From: DATMQA01 sp035566895
GTDB lineage: Bacteria; Verrucomicrobiota; Verrucomicrobiia; Limisphaerales; UBA8199
Reading direction: 5' to 3'
NCBI GenBank assembly: GCA_035566895.1
Contig: DATMQA010000167.1
Coordinates: 1-55,696 of the forward strand
Length of the DNA: 55,696 bases
Below are positions 1 to 9,521 of the stretch, piece after piece; position 1 is the stretch's first letter; each line of letters starts with the position of its first letter. The notes beneath the pieces were generated by a model. It made no database searches, had not been told where the DNA came from, and worked only from the letters and a program-made list of their open reading frames with translations. A program made the translations under genes and the position numbers.

Positions 1-384
1 GCCGCCCAGGTGGCCGAGGCGCAGGCGATCACCGACGTCGTGTGCGTGCAAAACAACTACAACCTGGCCCACCGGCTCGACGACGCCCTGATTGACAACC
101 TTGCCCGGCAGGGCATCGCCTACGTGCCGTTCTTCCCGCTCGGCGGGTTCACGCCGCTGCAGTCGTCTACCCTGTCGGACGTCGCGAACCCGCTGGGGGC
201 AACGCCGATGCAGGTTGCGCTGGCGTGGTTGCTGTACCGTTCACCCAACATCCTGTTGATCCCGGGCACGTCATCGCTCGCTCACCTGCGCGAGAACCTG
301 GCCGCCGGGCAGTTGACGTTGTCGCCGCAAACCCTGGCGGAGTTAGACGGGATTGCTGCCGCAACCGTGGCGGCGAAGCATTGA
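1..384 (+). CDS. Aldo/keto reductase, C-terminal part (5' end outside window)
   Basis: The frame is open from the first base of the window and ends in TGA at 382-384, so only about 127 C-terminal residues are present. They match the end of an aldo/keto reductase TIM barrel: a 'VQNNYNL' strand, then 'VPFFPLGG', the helix 'TPMQVALAWLL', the NADPH-binding stretch 'ILLIPGTSSLAHLRENL' and the closing helix 'LSPQTLAELDGIA'. In this family the IPGT(S/T)-x-x-H-L-x-E-N segment contacts the cofactor adenosine phosphate, which suggests a soluble NADPH-dependent carbonyl reductase. The active-site Asp/Tyr/Lys/His lie upstream and cannot be seen. The substrate cannot be named. Confidence 0.85.
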   Translation, partial: AAQVAEAQAITDVVCVQNNYNLAHRLDDALIDNLARQGIAYVPFFPLGGFTPLQSSTLSDVANPLGATPMQVALAWLLYRSPNILLIPGTSSLAHLRENLAAGQLTLSPQTLAELDGIAAATVAAKH

Positions 385-444
385 AGCGGCCAAAAGTTTC
401 TGCGCAAACTTGCGCGACGCGGCGCGGCGCGGCTTGCGGAGTGA

Positions 445-600
445 TCACGCCTTTGCTTGCGGGTCCCTTTCCCACAAAGCGAAGGTGGTGTTCTCCGTGT
501 CCTGGCAGATGGCGAAATATCCCATCTGCGGCACCGCGGTCTTGGGCTTGTGGACCCTGCCGCCAAGCTTCTCCACCTTCGCCATGGCCTTAGCGAACAG
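445..600 (-). pseudogene. VOC (glyoxalase-like) domain remnant
   Basis: On the minus strand about 45 residues resemble the last part of a VOC/glyoxalase-type domain: 'AKVEKLGGRVHKPKTAVP', then 'MGYFAICQDTENTTFALWE'. Intact proteins of this type are about 120-130 residues, so the N-terminal two thirds is missing. The open frame continues upstream to 654, but that part overlaps the end of the next minus-strand gene and does not look like the family. I read it as a decayed fragment; a very short expressed peptide starting at 585 is possible but unlikely. Confidence 0.5.
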
Positions 601-3388
601 CCTTGCTTCCGTTGCGTTCCAGCACCGCGTTGGCGGAGAGCCCTTGGTTTTCAAATGTCACACCCAGGTTGGCGCTGGTAATGTTCCCCATCGGAAGCAG
701 CCTCTCGGGGCCGGGTTTGGGCTGCGCCGGATGGCCATACACGGTGGATTCCATCGTTTGCCATTGTTCGTTCCAGACGTAGCGCCCTCCGCCGGGACAA
801 ACCAGCGTCGTCTGCCAGAATTGTTCGTGCAGTTTCACGGGATCTTTTTGGGGGTAGCGCCGTTTCCATTCGTTCAGGATCGGGATGTTGCTCCACGCCA
901 ACCGCTGCTGGGCCGGCCGGAACTGGTCGTTGAACAGCATCTCGAGCGTCGGCACGAAGCTTTGGTCGATTCTCAGGCACAGGTTTGTCCCGAGCCATGG
1001 ATTCGCCGGCGCCGAGTCGGTTTTGCCGGCTTGTTTCTCGGCAAGTTGCGCGTGCTGGCGATCGAGCGCGCGTTTCAAGACCGTTTCGCTCAAGGTCAGC
1101 ACGAGCGACTTGGGTGTGACCGCGTAATAGACGCAAAGATTGGGTGCGCCGCCTTCGTCCCCCTGTTCCTGGGGTGCTGTGATCTTCACATAAGCCTGGC
1201 CGTTGTATTCAAGATTTTCCCATGTGCTCATCCGCGGCGCGGTTTGCTCGGCAAACGCCCGCACCGCCGTTAGGAACGCCGTTACCCCGAGCGCGCTTTT
1301 CACTTCGCAATAAACCGCCACCGGTAGACGGGGATAGTTCTTCTCGAGAAAATCGGAACTCTTGCTCGCTTTGGCGAGTTCGGTCCAGAACGGGTCCTGG
1401 TCGGCGTAGATGGCCAAGCACTGCCCCAGCCAGCCGAGCGGATTGGCCTTAAGCGATGGGCTGAAGTTGCCCAGGAAATTGCCCGACTGCTTAATCGATT
1501 CGGATTGCGCGTTGAGCGCGAGGGCTAGGTGCGCCAGAGTTTCGGGATGCGGGTCACCGGCTTCGGCCGCGATGTGCGCGCCGCTGCTGATGTCGATGAA
1601 GTGGCGATATTCGGAGCCGGCAATGAGGGGCATGACAGTGAGTTCGGCGCTCAACCGCTGCGCGGTTATGGAAAAACGCACGGCAATCGGATCGAAATAC
1701 TGGCTCCAATTTTGCTGGTAGCCGTCGCGCCAGCGGCTGTAGGTATCGGCTTCGGTTCGGGTCACCTGCGTGAGCGGCAGCTCGATGACGGGCGTGAGGA
1801 AATCCAGCGTGCCATACGTGGTCGAGAGCACCCCGTTCGTGGTGAGAAGGACATCGCCGATTTCAGGTAGATTCGTCGCGACGCACCCGGGTTTGGCCTG
1901 GCCCGAAGCGAGCTCGTCCAGATGTGCCGCTTGGAGTTCGGCCAGCGCCGCCGCCGCTCGCGTCCGCCGCGAGTTTGCAATCCGCCATTGCGGACCGCAC
2001 CAGCGCCGTATCGTGGCATCGGAAAGGACCAGGAACCCGGTTTCGGCCGGCGCCGTTCTGGGATACTTCTGCCGGAAATAGACATACTCGTCCTGCGACG
2101 CCAGCGCCGGTGTCTTTCCTTTGGCGACGCTGATCAGCCGTTCCAATTGCGCGCGTGAGTTGCTCACGAGCACGACATCATCCAGCGCGGCGACATAGGA
2201 CGAAACCGAGCGGTCGTCGGAGACTACGCCCGTGTAGGCAACTCCTTCGATGTTGCCTTTGACGGCTCTGACGCCGGGGTTGGCTTGCTGGGCCGCCGCA
2301 TGCCTGGCCTGAATGAAGGTCTTTAGAGCAGCCGGCGCCGTGCTTTCGTACAAGACCCCGAGGTCGGTGCCCGTCCGCAAGTACGGGTCCGAGCCGGTGA
2401 AAGCGACACTGGCGATGAGTTGCGGCCCAAGCAGGCGCGAGAGCTCGCTCAATTCGAGACAGAGCTGCTTTTGATAACGGCCGCGTGAGTTGGCGTCCTC
2501 GGCGCGGGGTTCATACATTTGCAAAACGGGCGTGCCGTCCTGGTCGGCTTCATCAATCCAATGGCTCATGGCTCCGAAGCTGGAAAAGAACAACGCGTGC
2601 TGGTCGAAAGGGATATGCGTCGCCAGCGGGTCGAGCGCCGGCTTGTGTTCCGAAAGCAGTGATTTCCAATTCATTTCCCGGACGGTAATGCCGGTCAGAT
2701 TGCTGATGGCGACCACGGTTGAGTTGCTCGGGCCTGCCGCCATCAACCGGTCGAGTTGCAAATTCTCGCTCAGGGCCCGGCCGCCGCTGAAAAGATTGTA
2801 AGTCGAATCGTAGCCGTCGTCCCAGGACCGGCGCCGGCCCGGATTGAAAGCCGGAGTGGTTGCGGCCGGCGCCACCTTGGCGCCGCGGGCTTTGGCGGCC
2901 TCGATTTCCTGGTGGCGGAACCAGGCCCCGCCGGGGATGTTCCGCTCGCGCAACATCCGGTAATAATTCTCTTTTGCTTTGAAGAACTCTTGCTTCGCGT
3001 CCGCCTTCGCCGAAGCGGTGTCCACCTTGAACTTGAGCGCGACCATCCCGCTCAGGTCCGATTTGGGCACAAATAACCGGCCGGTGACGGGACCATCCTT
3101 CGGTACGCGGAGGGCCAGAAAAGTCTCCCGGTAGAGCGTTTCCCGAGGCTGCCAGGGATTGAAGGTTCCATTGCCCGAAACCAGGGCTTCCCCCTCGCCA
3201 TCGAGCACCGCGTAAGGCTGAAAGGCCTCGAGCATTTGCCAGCCCGAGCTGTTCCAAGTCGAACTGTCGGGCAGTTTCCCTTCTGAAAGTGTGAGCGCGG
3301 TGAGCGCGACGTGGTAATAGGCGTCCTCCGCGAGAGCGGCAGAGCACGACAGCACCAGAAAGATAAGTAAGATCCGGCCAAGCTTCAT
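590..3388 (-). CDS. Large secreted protein of unknown function (932 aa)
   Basis: The protein begins with a clear Sec signal peptide ('MKLGRILLIFLVLSCSAALA', cleavage expected after ALA), so it is exported. The rest is a long soluble region with no transmembrane segment and no catalytic motif I recognise. Parts such as 'LDDVVLVSNSRAQLERLIS' and repeated short alpha/beta segments recall the large exported DUF3352-like proteins of Verrucomicrobiota and Planctomycetes, but this is weak. It is divergently transcribed from pilT across about 200 bp, and its 3' end overlaps the frame of the VOC remnant. The long plus-strand frame opposite its 3' end (353-1273) is a GC-driven shadow. No function is claimed. 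Confidence 0.8.
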   Translation of the reverse strand: MKLGRILLIFLVLSCSAALAEDAYYHVALTALTLSEGKLPDSSTWNSSGWQMLEAFQPYAVLDGEGEALVSGNGTFNPWQPRETLYRETFLALRVPKDGPVTGRLFVPKSDLSGMVALKFKVDTASAKADAKQEFFKAKENYYRMLRERNIPGGAWFRHQEIEAAKARGAKVAPAATTPAFNPGRRRSWDDGYDSTYNLFSGGRALSENLQLDRLMAAGPSNSTVVAISNLTGITVREMNWKSLLSEHKPALDPLATHIPFDQHALFFSSFGAMSHWIDEADQDGTPVLQMYEPRAEDANSRGRYQKQLCLELSELSRLLGPQLIASVAFTGSDPYLRTGTDLGVLYESTAPAALKTFIQARHAAAQQANPGVRAVKGNIEGVAYTGVVSDDRSVSSYVAALDDVVLVSNSRAQLERLISVAKGKTPALASQDEYVYFRQKYPRTAPAETGFLVLSDATIRRWCGPQWRIANSRRTRAAAALAELQAAHLDELASGQAKPGCVATNLPEIGDVLLTTNGVLSTTYGTLDFLTPVIELPLTQVTRTEADTYSRWRDGYQQNWSQYFDPIAVRFSITAQRLSAELTVMPLIAGSEYRHFIDISSGAHIAAEAGDPHPETLAHLALALNAQSESIKQSGNFLGNFSPSLKANPLGWLGQCLAIYADQDPFWTELAKASKSSDFLEKNYPRLPVAVYCEVKSALGVTAFLTAVRAFAEQTAPRMSTWENLEYNGQAYVKITAPQEQGDEGGAPNLCVYYAVTPKSLVLTLSETVLKRALDRQHAQLAEKQAGKTDSAPANPWLGTNLCLRIDQSFVPTLEMLFNDQFRPAQQRLAWSNIPILNEWKRRYPQKDPVKLHEQFWQTTLVCPGGGRYVWNEQWQTMESTVYGHPAQPKPGPERLLPMGNITSANLGVTFENQGLSANAVLERNGSKAVR

Positions 3389-3595
3389 AGTTTTTCGAAT
3401 TATTAGTTTCTGAACCGGGAATCGAGAAGCGATTACTGGCGCAGGAGTGTTCGGTCAATGCGGTTCATCTGTCAATCGTTTCAGCCAGCTACGCTGTTCA
3501 GCAGCTACCGTGCCTGTGTTTCCGAAAAACATGAAATCGAAAAAACGAAACGAACATCGACCAAATCAATCCGTCCTGCTTAGCTACCTGGTAAT
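3389..3595. other. Divergent intergenic region between the secreted-protein gene and pilT
   Basis: These 207 bases separate two divergent genes and must hold both promoters. The stretch is AT-richer than its flanks. I found no convincing -35/-10 pair, hairpin or repeat, and no Shine-Dalgarno match close to the pilT start. Confidence 0.4.
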
Positions 3596-4693
3596 ATGAT
3601 TCTTGACGCTCTTTTGAAAACCATGGTGGAAAAGAAGGCCTCGGATCTCCACCTTATTGCCGGCCTCCGTCCGGGGCTCCGGATTCAAGGAGAAATGGTC
3701 CCTCTTCAAGAGGAGGAGTGCCTCACCCCGCAGTCGTGCCAGGACCTGGTTTACAGCATTCTCACCGATCTCCAGAAACAGATGTTCGAAAAAGATTCCG
3801 AAACCCGCAATGAACTCGATTTCGCCTACGGCATTCCGGGGCTCGGCCGGTTCCGGTTCAACATCCACCGGACCAGAGGGGGCGTCGCGGCGGCCATTCG
3901 CTGCCTCTATGACCGGATTCCCCCGCTCGACGAACTCGGTCTTCCGGATTCCATCAAGGAGTTCGCCCGCGTCAAGCGGGGCCTGATTCTCGTGACCGGC
4001 ACCACCGGAAGCGGAAAATCCACGACTTTGGCCTCGCTCATCGACGTCATTAATAACACGCGGCGCGATCATATTCTGACGATCGAGGACCCGATCGAGT
4101 ACCTGCATACTTCCAAAATGGCTTACGTGACCCAGCGTGAAGTCGGGAATGCCGGCGACACGCTGTCCTTCAAGAACGCTCTGAAATACGCCCTCCGCCA
4201 GGACCCCGATGTGATCCTGATTGGGGAAATGCGCGATTATGAGACGATTGGCATCGCCATCACCTCCGCGGAAACGGGACATCTCGTCTTCGGCACGTTG
4301 CACACCTCCAGCGCGGCTTCGACCGTAAGCCGGATCGTCGATGTCTTCCCCACCGACCAGCAGCCGCAGGTCCGAGTCCAGTTGGCCGGCAACATCGTCG
4401 GCGTCGTCTCCCAGGTTCTATTGCCGAAGAAGGATAATTCGGGCCGTTGCCTGGCCTGCGAGGTCATGCTCGCCAACTCCGCCGTTCGCAGCAACATCAG
4501 GTCCGGAAAAGTCGATGCAATCTTTCAAACCATGCAAACCGCCTCCCAGGAAGGCATGCAGACCATGGATCAGTGCCTCCATCGTCTCTGTCGCGAAGGA
4601 AAGATCGACTTCGAAGTGGCCAAGCCGTACCTCGTTGAAAAGGCAATGCCCGAATACCTCAAGCCCTCGCGCTTTTCGATGGGACAACGCTAG
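3596..4693 (+). CDS. pilT: Type IV pilus retraction ATPase PilT
   Basis: This 365-residue protein has the normal PilT length and all the family motifs: an N-terminal PAS-like part ('KKASDLHLIAGLRPGLRIQG'), Walker A GTTGSGKS at residues 135-142, the Asp box near 'LTIEDPIEYL', Walker B 'DPDVILIGEMRD' at 203-214, the His box 'TGHLVFGTLHT' and a C-terminal 'AVRSNIR' segment corresponding to the AIRNLIR motif of PilT. It is a cytoplasmic hexameric ATPase that depolymerises type IV pili, driving twitching or DNA uptake. ATG at 3596 keeps the full N-terminus. No other pilus gene is adjacent, so it stands alone here; pseudopilin-like genes further on (18453, 23364) need not belong to the same machine. 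Confidence 0.97.
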   Translation: MILDALLKTMVEKKASDLHLIAGLRPGLRIQGEMVPLQEEECLTPQSCQDLVYSILTDLQKQMFEKDSETRNELDFAYGIPGLGRFRFNIHRTRGGVAAAIRCLYDRIPPLDELGLPDSIKEFARVKRGLILVTGTTGSGKSTTLASLIDVINNTRRDHILTIEDPIEYLHTSKMAYVTQREVGNAGDTLSFKNALKYALRQDPDVILIGEMRDYETIGIAITSAETGHLVFGTLHTSSAASTVSRIVDVFPTDQQPQVRVQLAGNIVGVVSQVLLPKKDNSGRCLACEVMLANSAVRSNIRSGKVDAIFQTMQTASQEGMQTMDQCLHRLCREGKIDFEVAKPYLVEKAMPEYLKPSRFSMGQR

Positions 4694-4885
4694 GTCGCGA
4701 GAAGATCCCCTCGCAAGAGCTCGTCGATGGAAACGGGCGGCAATGACGCCCTCCTGGAGTCGGCAGTTTAGCTGACAATACCGATTTGCGGGCTCAAGTA
4801 CAATGCCCTCAGCGCGTCGTGGGTGAATCAGGCCATAGCCCGTCCTGAGGTTCTGAAACCAGCCGGGCGAAAGTTGAACGGAAGA

Positions 4886-7117
4886 ATGAACATACGAATT
4901 TACCGGGGGCCGGTTCCAAGCCTGCGACTTTTCAGAGGATGGGCCGTCTGGTTGAGGGTCAGCTCGTTCCTTTGCCTCCTGGTGGCGGCCATTGTCGCTG
5001 CCGCAGGGGCAATCCACGCCGCCGAACCGCTTGAGCCCTCACCAGTGAGGATGCCCTTTATCGAGCAGATGCCCGCGCTGCCGAAGCCGTACGCCATGCG
5101 CGATTGGCAGCAGGTGACGCGGGACTACCTTGAGTTCGTCTTCGACTTCGATAAACGCGGCCAGCATCTTCCCCTCGTGCGCTGGCAAGATGCAAGCCGG
5201 ACGATGATCTGGATGCCGGCGTATGTCGGCAACCGTGATGGCCCCGAAAGCATTAATTATCTGGCTGCGATTGTCAGCGGCTCCCTGGTCGGCCTGGATA
5301 TGCGCACGTATCGCGGCCACAATTGGTTGGCGATGGCGACGAACTTCTTCAGCCCTGCCGACGGTGTTTTTCTTGATTGGCCCAAAGGCCATTCCGGAGG
5401 GTCGTTCTGGTACGATGTACTGCCGAACGTCCTTTTCTTCGAGTTGAATGATCTTTACCCGGGGGATCCGGAGCGCGAACGGCTCGTGCAGAGTGTCGCG
5501 GAACGTTGGTGCTTGGCATCGGTGGCGCTGGGCGGCGGTACGAACTCTTCCGGGCTGCCGAATTTCGACCATACGGGCTTTGATCTCCGCAGGATGCGGC
5601 CGTTCGATAACGGAGAGCGCATCGAACCGGAGGGGGCGGCCGGCATCGCGTGGCTCGAATACATGGCTTGGCAAAAATCAAAGGACCCGCGGTTCCTGGC
5701 AGCGGCCGACTGGGCCCTCCGCGCATTGGAGCGGAAGCCACTCGAAGCGAACCCCCTTTACGAAGTGCTGCTGCCCTATGCGGCTTTCACCGCCGCGCGC
5801 ATGAATGCTGAACTCGGCCGCAGCTACGATGTCGGCCGGCTGGTGAACTGGTGTTTCGAGGCTCGGCCTAAACCGCAGGCTCGGCCCAACTGGGGTGTGA
5901 TCACCGGGTCGTGGAATGGGCTCGAGGTCAACGGGTTGGTCGGCAGCGTCACCGATGGTGGGGGATATGCCTTCGCCATGAACACTTTCCAGTACGCCGG
6001 AACTCTCGCGCCGCTGGCCCGTTACGATGCCCGCTACGCTCGCCCGCTCGGCAAGTGGATCTTGAATTTGGCCAATGCGGCGCGGCTTTTCTATCCGAAC
6101 GCACACGACGCCGAGCACCAGTCCAGTTATGCCTGGGCACACAAGTACGACCCCAAGTCCGTGCTCGCTTACGAGGGACTGCGCAAATGGAAGCGGAGTG
6201 CCTCGAGCGTCGCCCGCGCGGACTACCGGACGGCTGCGGGTTCGGTGGCCCAAGGCAGTTACAAATCCACCCGCTATTACCGGGAAGACCCGTCGGACAT
6301 CGAGGTCCTCGAGGAGTCAGCTTCCAGCGCGGGCGCACATCTGGATCACATCTGGACGTTCGAACTGCCCGATACTCAGGAGCGATTCCTGGTGGTTGCG
6401 GCCGAGCGGGTGGATCGCGGCCATCGGGACAATGCCTTCGGTTTTTCCTACGCCACTAATGCGCAGGGGCCTTTCACCGCAGCGTTTCAGGTGTTCGGTT
6501 CCGGCTCCGCCCAGGTCAGGGAATTGCCCGCCGCTCTTCACGGAACGCTTTTTGTGCGCGCGGAGAGCAGCGATTGTGCGCCTGGCCAAATGTCCCGGGA
6601 TCAGCTTCGGGTAGATGCCATGGCCATTTCGTATCGCTCGGAGATCGGCCCTTTTGCTCAGGGCGATTTGATTGTTTCGTTCATTGATCTGATCAAGGAC
6701 TATACGGTGCCGATCGTGCTGTACCGGCCGGCGGCGGCCGTGACGGACCTGGGCCTTTACGGAAGTTCACACGTCGGCAACCTCGGCGGGCTCATCAAGC
6801 CCACCAATGTCGAGAAAATTCTAAGACTGGACCTCCTGAAAACGGACTATTTTCATGGTCCGGCCTATCCGACGTTTCTTTTTTACAACCCCTATGGCAG
6901 TCCAAAGGAGGTTGAGGCTGACCTGGGCCAGGAGCCTAAGGACGTTTACGATACGGTCAGCCAAACTTTTCTCCTCCGTAACGCCCGCGGCAAGACCCCG
7001 ATCACCATCGGGCCCGATTCCGCCCGAGTTCTGGTGTTGATTCCCGCCGGCGGAAAACCAAGCCGCGAGGCCACACATACCCTCGTCAATGGCGTGGTCG
7101 TGGACTACGCGAACTGA
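4886..7117 (+). CDS. Secreted putative glycan-active protein A (paralogue of the 9522 gene)
   Basis: The ATG at 4886 gives 743 residues with a plausible signal peptide (hydrophobic run about residues 24-42, ending 'AIHAAEPL'). An upstream in-frame GTG at 4823 would only add a polar extension. The protein matches the 9522 product over most of its length: 'RDWQQVTRDYLEF' vs 'RDWKQTALDYHQL', 'AGIAWLEYMAW' vs 'IGIAWLEYMAY', 'ARMNAELGRSY' in both, 'NGLVGSVTDGGGYAFAMN' vs 'YGLMGSTTDSSGYAFSMN', and the same closing strand 'NGVVVDYAN' vs 'GGVVIDYWNG'. Repeated helical segments with aromatic and acidic motifs suggest an (alpha/alpha) toroid, as in many glycosidases and polysaccharide lyases, followed by a beta domain. 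I cannot assign a CAZy family. GH130 and transporter genes follow at 12 and 8 bp, so a glycan-degrading role is inferred. Confidence 0.8.
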   Translation: MNIRIYRGPVPSLRLFRGWAVWLRVSSFLCLLVAAIVAAAGAIHAAEPLEPSPVRMPFIEQMPALPKPYAMRDWQQVTRDYLEFVFDFDKRGQHLPLVRWQDASRTMIWMPAYVGNRDGPESINYLAAIVSGSLVGLDMRTYRGHNWLAMATNFFSPADGVFLDWPKGHSGGSFWYDVLPNVLFFELNDLYPGDPERERLVQSVAERWCLASVALGGGTNSSGLPNFDHTGFDLRRMRPFDNGERIEPEGAAGIAWLEYMAWQKSKDPRFLAAADWALRALERKPLEANPLYEVLLPYAAFTAARMNAELGRSYDVGRLVNWCFEARPKPQARPNWGVITGSWNGLEVNGLVGSVTDGGGYAFAMNTFQYAGTLAPLARYDARYARPLGKWILNLANAARLFYPNAHDAEHQSSYAWAHKYDPKSVLAYEGLRKWKRSASSVARADYRTAAGSVAQGSYKSTRYYREDPSDIEVLEESASSAGAHLDHIWTFELPDTQERFLVVAAERVDRGHRDNAFGFSYATNAQGPFTAAFQVFGSGSAQVRELPAALHGTLFVRAESSDCAPGQMSRDQLRVDAMAISYRSEIGPFAQGDLIVSFIDLIKDYTVPIVLYRPAAAVTDLGLYGSSHVGNLGGLIKPTNVEKILRLDLLKTDYFHGPAYPTFLFYNPYGSPKEVEADLGQEPKDVYDTVSQTFLLRNARGKTPITIGPDSARVLVLIPAGGKPSREATHTLVNGVVVDYAN

Positions 7118-7129
7118 AAGCCACCAGGC

Positions 7130-8176
7130 ATGGCCGACCTCGCAAAGCGATTCCCGGAAAACCCGCTGCTCAGACCCTCGGACGTGCGGCCCAGCGCCCC
7201 GTGCATGAAGGTCGAGTGTCTCCTGAACCCGGGCGCGTTCCGTTTCGACGGCAGAACCTGGTTGCTGCTGCGCGTCGCCGAGCGGCCCGAACAGAAGGCG
7301 GGCAAAACCACCTTCCCGGTCTTTGCCGCTAACGGCGCCCTCCAGATCCTGGAGTTTGACAACTCCGACCCGAAACTGGACCTCTCCGACCCCCGCGTGC
7401 TCCGTTACGATGGCATGGATTACCTGACCACGCTCTCACACTTGCGACTCGCCGCCAGCGATGACGGCGTCCGCTTTCGAGAAGATGCGTCGTATTTGCC
7501 GTTGTTGGGTCGCGGCGAACTGGAAGCCTTCGGCATCGAAGATTGTCGCGTAACGCAGATCGACTCGAGCTATTACCTGACGTTCACCCAAGTGTCGGCG
7601 AACGGCGTCGGCGTTGGCCTCCGCAGCACGAAGGATTGGCGGACCCTGGCTTCCCACGGGATGATCTTCCCGCCGCACAACAAGGACTGCGCTATCTTTA
7701 GCGAACAGGTCGGGGGTAAATACTATGCGCTGCACCGCCCGAGCAGTCCGATGTTGGGGGGCAATTACATTTGGCTGGCCGAGTCGCCCGATCTCTTCCA
7801 CTGGGGCAACCATCGCTGCCTCGCGCGCACGCGCCCCGGTCAATGGGACAGCGCACGCGTGGGTGCCGGAGCTGCGCCGCTCCGCACGGCGCACGGCTGG
7901 CTGGAGATTTATCACGGCGCCAACTCCGAGCATCGCTACTGCCTCGGCGCCCTGCTTCTAGACCTGCACGAGCCGTGGAAGGTCCTGGCCCGCTCGCCGT
8001 CGTCGATCATGGAGCCGGACGCACCGTACGAGCGAGCCGGTTTCTTTGGCAACGTCGTTTTCACCAACGGCCACGTCGTGGACGGGGACATCCTGACGCT
8101 TTACTACGGCGCTTCGGACTCGGTTATCTGCGGAGCGCGGTTTTCGCTCCAGGAGATCCTCAAAACCCTCCACTAA
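7130..8176 (+). CDS. GH130-family mannoside phosphorylase or glycosidase
   Basis: The 348-residue protein shows the GH130 five-bladed propeller motifs in order: 'NPGAFRFDGRTWLLLR' (from residue 33), 'IEDCRVTQIDSSYYLTFT' (136-153), 'HNKDCAIFSEQVGGKYYALH' with 'HRP' (183-204), 'GAGAAPLRTAHGWLEIYHG' (246-263) and the closing 'GHVVDGDILTLYYGASD'. Asp138 in the ED-x-R motif is the expected proton donor by analogy with beta-mannoside phosphorylases. No signal peptide is present, so it acts in the cytoplasm. Family members phosphorolyse or hydrolyse beta-mannosides (beta-1,2- or beta-1,4-linked); which reaction this one performs cannot be decided by eye. It lies 12 bp after protein A and 8 bp before an MFS transporter, consistent with degrading an imported oligosaccharide. 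Confidence 0.9.
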   Translation: MADLAKRFPENPLLRPSDVRPSAPCMKVECLLNPGAFRFDGRTWLLLRVAERPEQKAGKTTFPVFAANGALQILEFDNSDPKLDLSDPRVLRYDGMDYLTTLSHLRLAASDDGVRFREDASYLPLLGRGELEAFGIEDCRVTQIDSSYYLTFTQVSANGVGVGLRSTKDWRTLASHGMIFPPHNKDCAIFSEQVGGKYYALHRPSSPMLGGNYIWLAESPDLFHWGNHRCLARTRPGQWDSARVGAGAAPLRTAHGWLEIYHGANSEHRYCLGALLLDLHEPWKVLARSPSSIMEPDAPYERAGFFGNVVFTNGHVVDGDILTLYYGASDSVICGARFSLQEILKTLH

Positions 8177-8184
8177 TCTTACCC

Positions 8185-9483
8185 ATGCGAAAGCTTCTCC
8201 ACGAATACCGGCACTTCCTCTCCTATCCGCGCAACATGCGGATCTTGCTGCTCACCAATCTCATTTACGCGTTCGTTCTGCCGGTCATCGACGTTTTCGT
8301 GGGCGCCTACGTGATGCGCAACTCGCACGACGTGAAGCTGGTGGTCATTTACCAACTGGCGGTTTATACGGGGATTCCTTTCACTTTCCTGGTCAATGGG
8401 TTTCTGTTGCAACACGTGAAGATCACCCGGCTCTATTCAGCGGGCATGCTGCTGAGCGGGGTGTCGATGGCGGTGATGATGTCTCTGGGCAAGCTCAGCC
8501 TGACCGGCGTGGGTGTGACCGGTTTGATGATGGGAATGTCGTTCGGTCTGTTCTGGGCCAATCGCGACTTCCTGGCGCTGTCCACGACCAACGATTCCAA
8601 TCGCAACTATTATTACGGCGTCGAGACCTTCTTCTACACCAACACCTATGTGATCGTGCCGGTCATCATCGGGTGGTTTATTGAAGGCACGGGTATGCGG
8701 GGTTGGTTCGGCGGGGACCGCAACACTGCTTATCAAATCGTCACGGGCGTCGTATTCTTGCTCACTCTATTCTCCTCCCTCATCGTTCATCGCGGGCAAT
8801 TCGAGAATCCGCCCAAAGCAGACTTCATCTTCTTCCGCTTTCACTGGCTGTGGAACCGGATGCAACTCTTGGCGATTTTGAAGGGTCTGGCGCAGGGCTA
8901 CATTGTCACCGCTCCGGCCATGCTGGTGATGCGGTTGGTCGGTCAAGAGGGCGCGCTGGGCACCATCCAGGCCGTGGGCGGCATCCTCTCGGCTTTCCTC
9001 CTCTACTTTATCGGCCGCACGACCAGACCGGCGCACCGCATCGTCATCTTTACCATTGGCCTGGCTCTCTTTGCGCTGGGCGGTCTGGCCAACGCGCTGC
9101 TCTTCAACGCCGCCGGCGTCCTGCTCTTCATGGTGTGTTTGCTGCTCGGCCGGCCGCTCCATGATATCGCCTATTTCCCGATCCAGATGCAGGTCATCGA
9201 CACCGTCTCCGCCATCGAGCGGCGGAATAAGTTTGCGTACATCTTCAACCAGGAGTTTGGCTTTTACCTTGGCCGCTTCGCCGGCTGCGGGTTGTTCATT
9301 CTTTTGGCTAACACAGTGTCGGACACTTTCGCCCTGCGCTACGCTTTGCTGATTATTGGTGTGGTGCAATTGCTCTCCATTTGGATGGCCCAAAGGGTCC
9401 TAAAGGGCTGTGCCGCTGCGACGCCGGGGTTGGCCGAGAGCCAGCCAATCGGAGCCCCCATCCCCATCCTGGCCGCCAAGTGA
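8185..9483 (+). CDS. MFS transporter
   Basis: The open frame begins much earlier, but those residues are a shadow of the GH130 gene; ATG at 8185 gives 432 residues starting 'MRKLLHEYRHFLSYPRN' just before the first membrane helix. About eleven to twelve hydrophobic helices are visible, split by a loop near 'RGQFENPPKADFIFFRFHWL', as expected for the 6+6 major facilitator fold. Motifs such as 'GMSFGLFWANRDFLAL' and 'FNQEFGFYLGRF' recall YqgE-like MFS proteins. It sits 8 bp after the GH130 gene, so uptake of a mannoside or related oligosaccharide across the inner membrane is a reasonable inference. The substrate is not readable from the sequence. Confidence 0.88.
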   Translation: MRKLLHEYRHFLSYPRNMRILLLTNLIYAFVLPVIDVFVGAYVMRNSHDVKLVVIYQLAVYTGIPFTFLVNGFLLQHVKITRLYSAGMLLSGVSMAVMMSLGKLSLTGVGVTGLMMGMSFGLFWANRDFLALSTTNDSNRNYYYGVETFFYTNTYVIVPVIIGWFIEGTGMRGWFGGDRNTAYQIVTGVVFLLTLFSSLIVHRGQFENPPKADFIFFRFHWLWNRMQLLAILKGLAQGYIVTAPAMLVMRLVGQEGALGTIQAVGGILSAFLLYFIGRTTRPAHRIVIFTIGLALFALGGLANALLFNAAGVLLFMVCLLLGRPLHDIAYFPIQMQVIDTVSAIERRNKFAYIFNQEFGFYLGRFAGCGLFILLANTVSDTFALRYALLIIGVVQLLSIWMAQRVLKGCAAATPGLAESQPIGAPIPILAAK

Positions 9484-9521
9484 ACAACCACTGTGAGCCG
9501 ATTGTGTGGTATGTTTTAACA

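Noticed and set aside
353..1273. 306-codon plus-strand frame opposite the large secreted protein
   Set aside because: It is antisense to a gene with a clear signal peptide, and its own translation lacks recognisable domains.
3584..4303. 239-codon minus-strand frame opposite pilT
   Set aside because: It lies wholly antisense to a motif-complete pilT gene.
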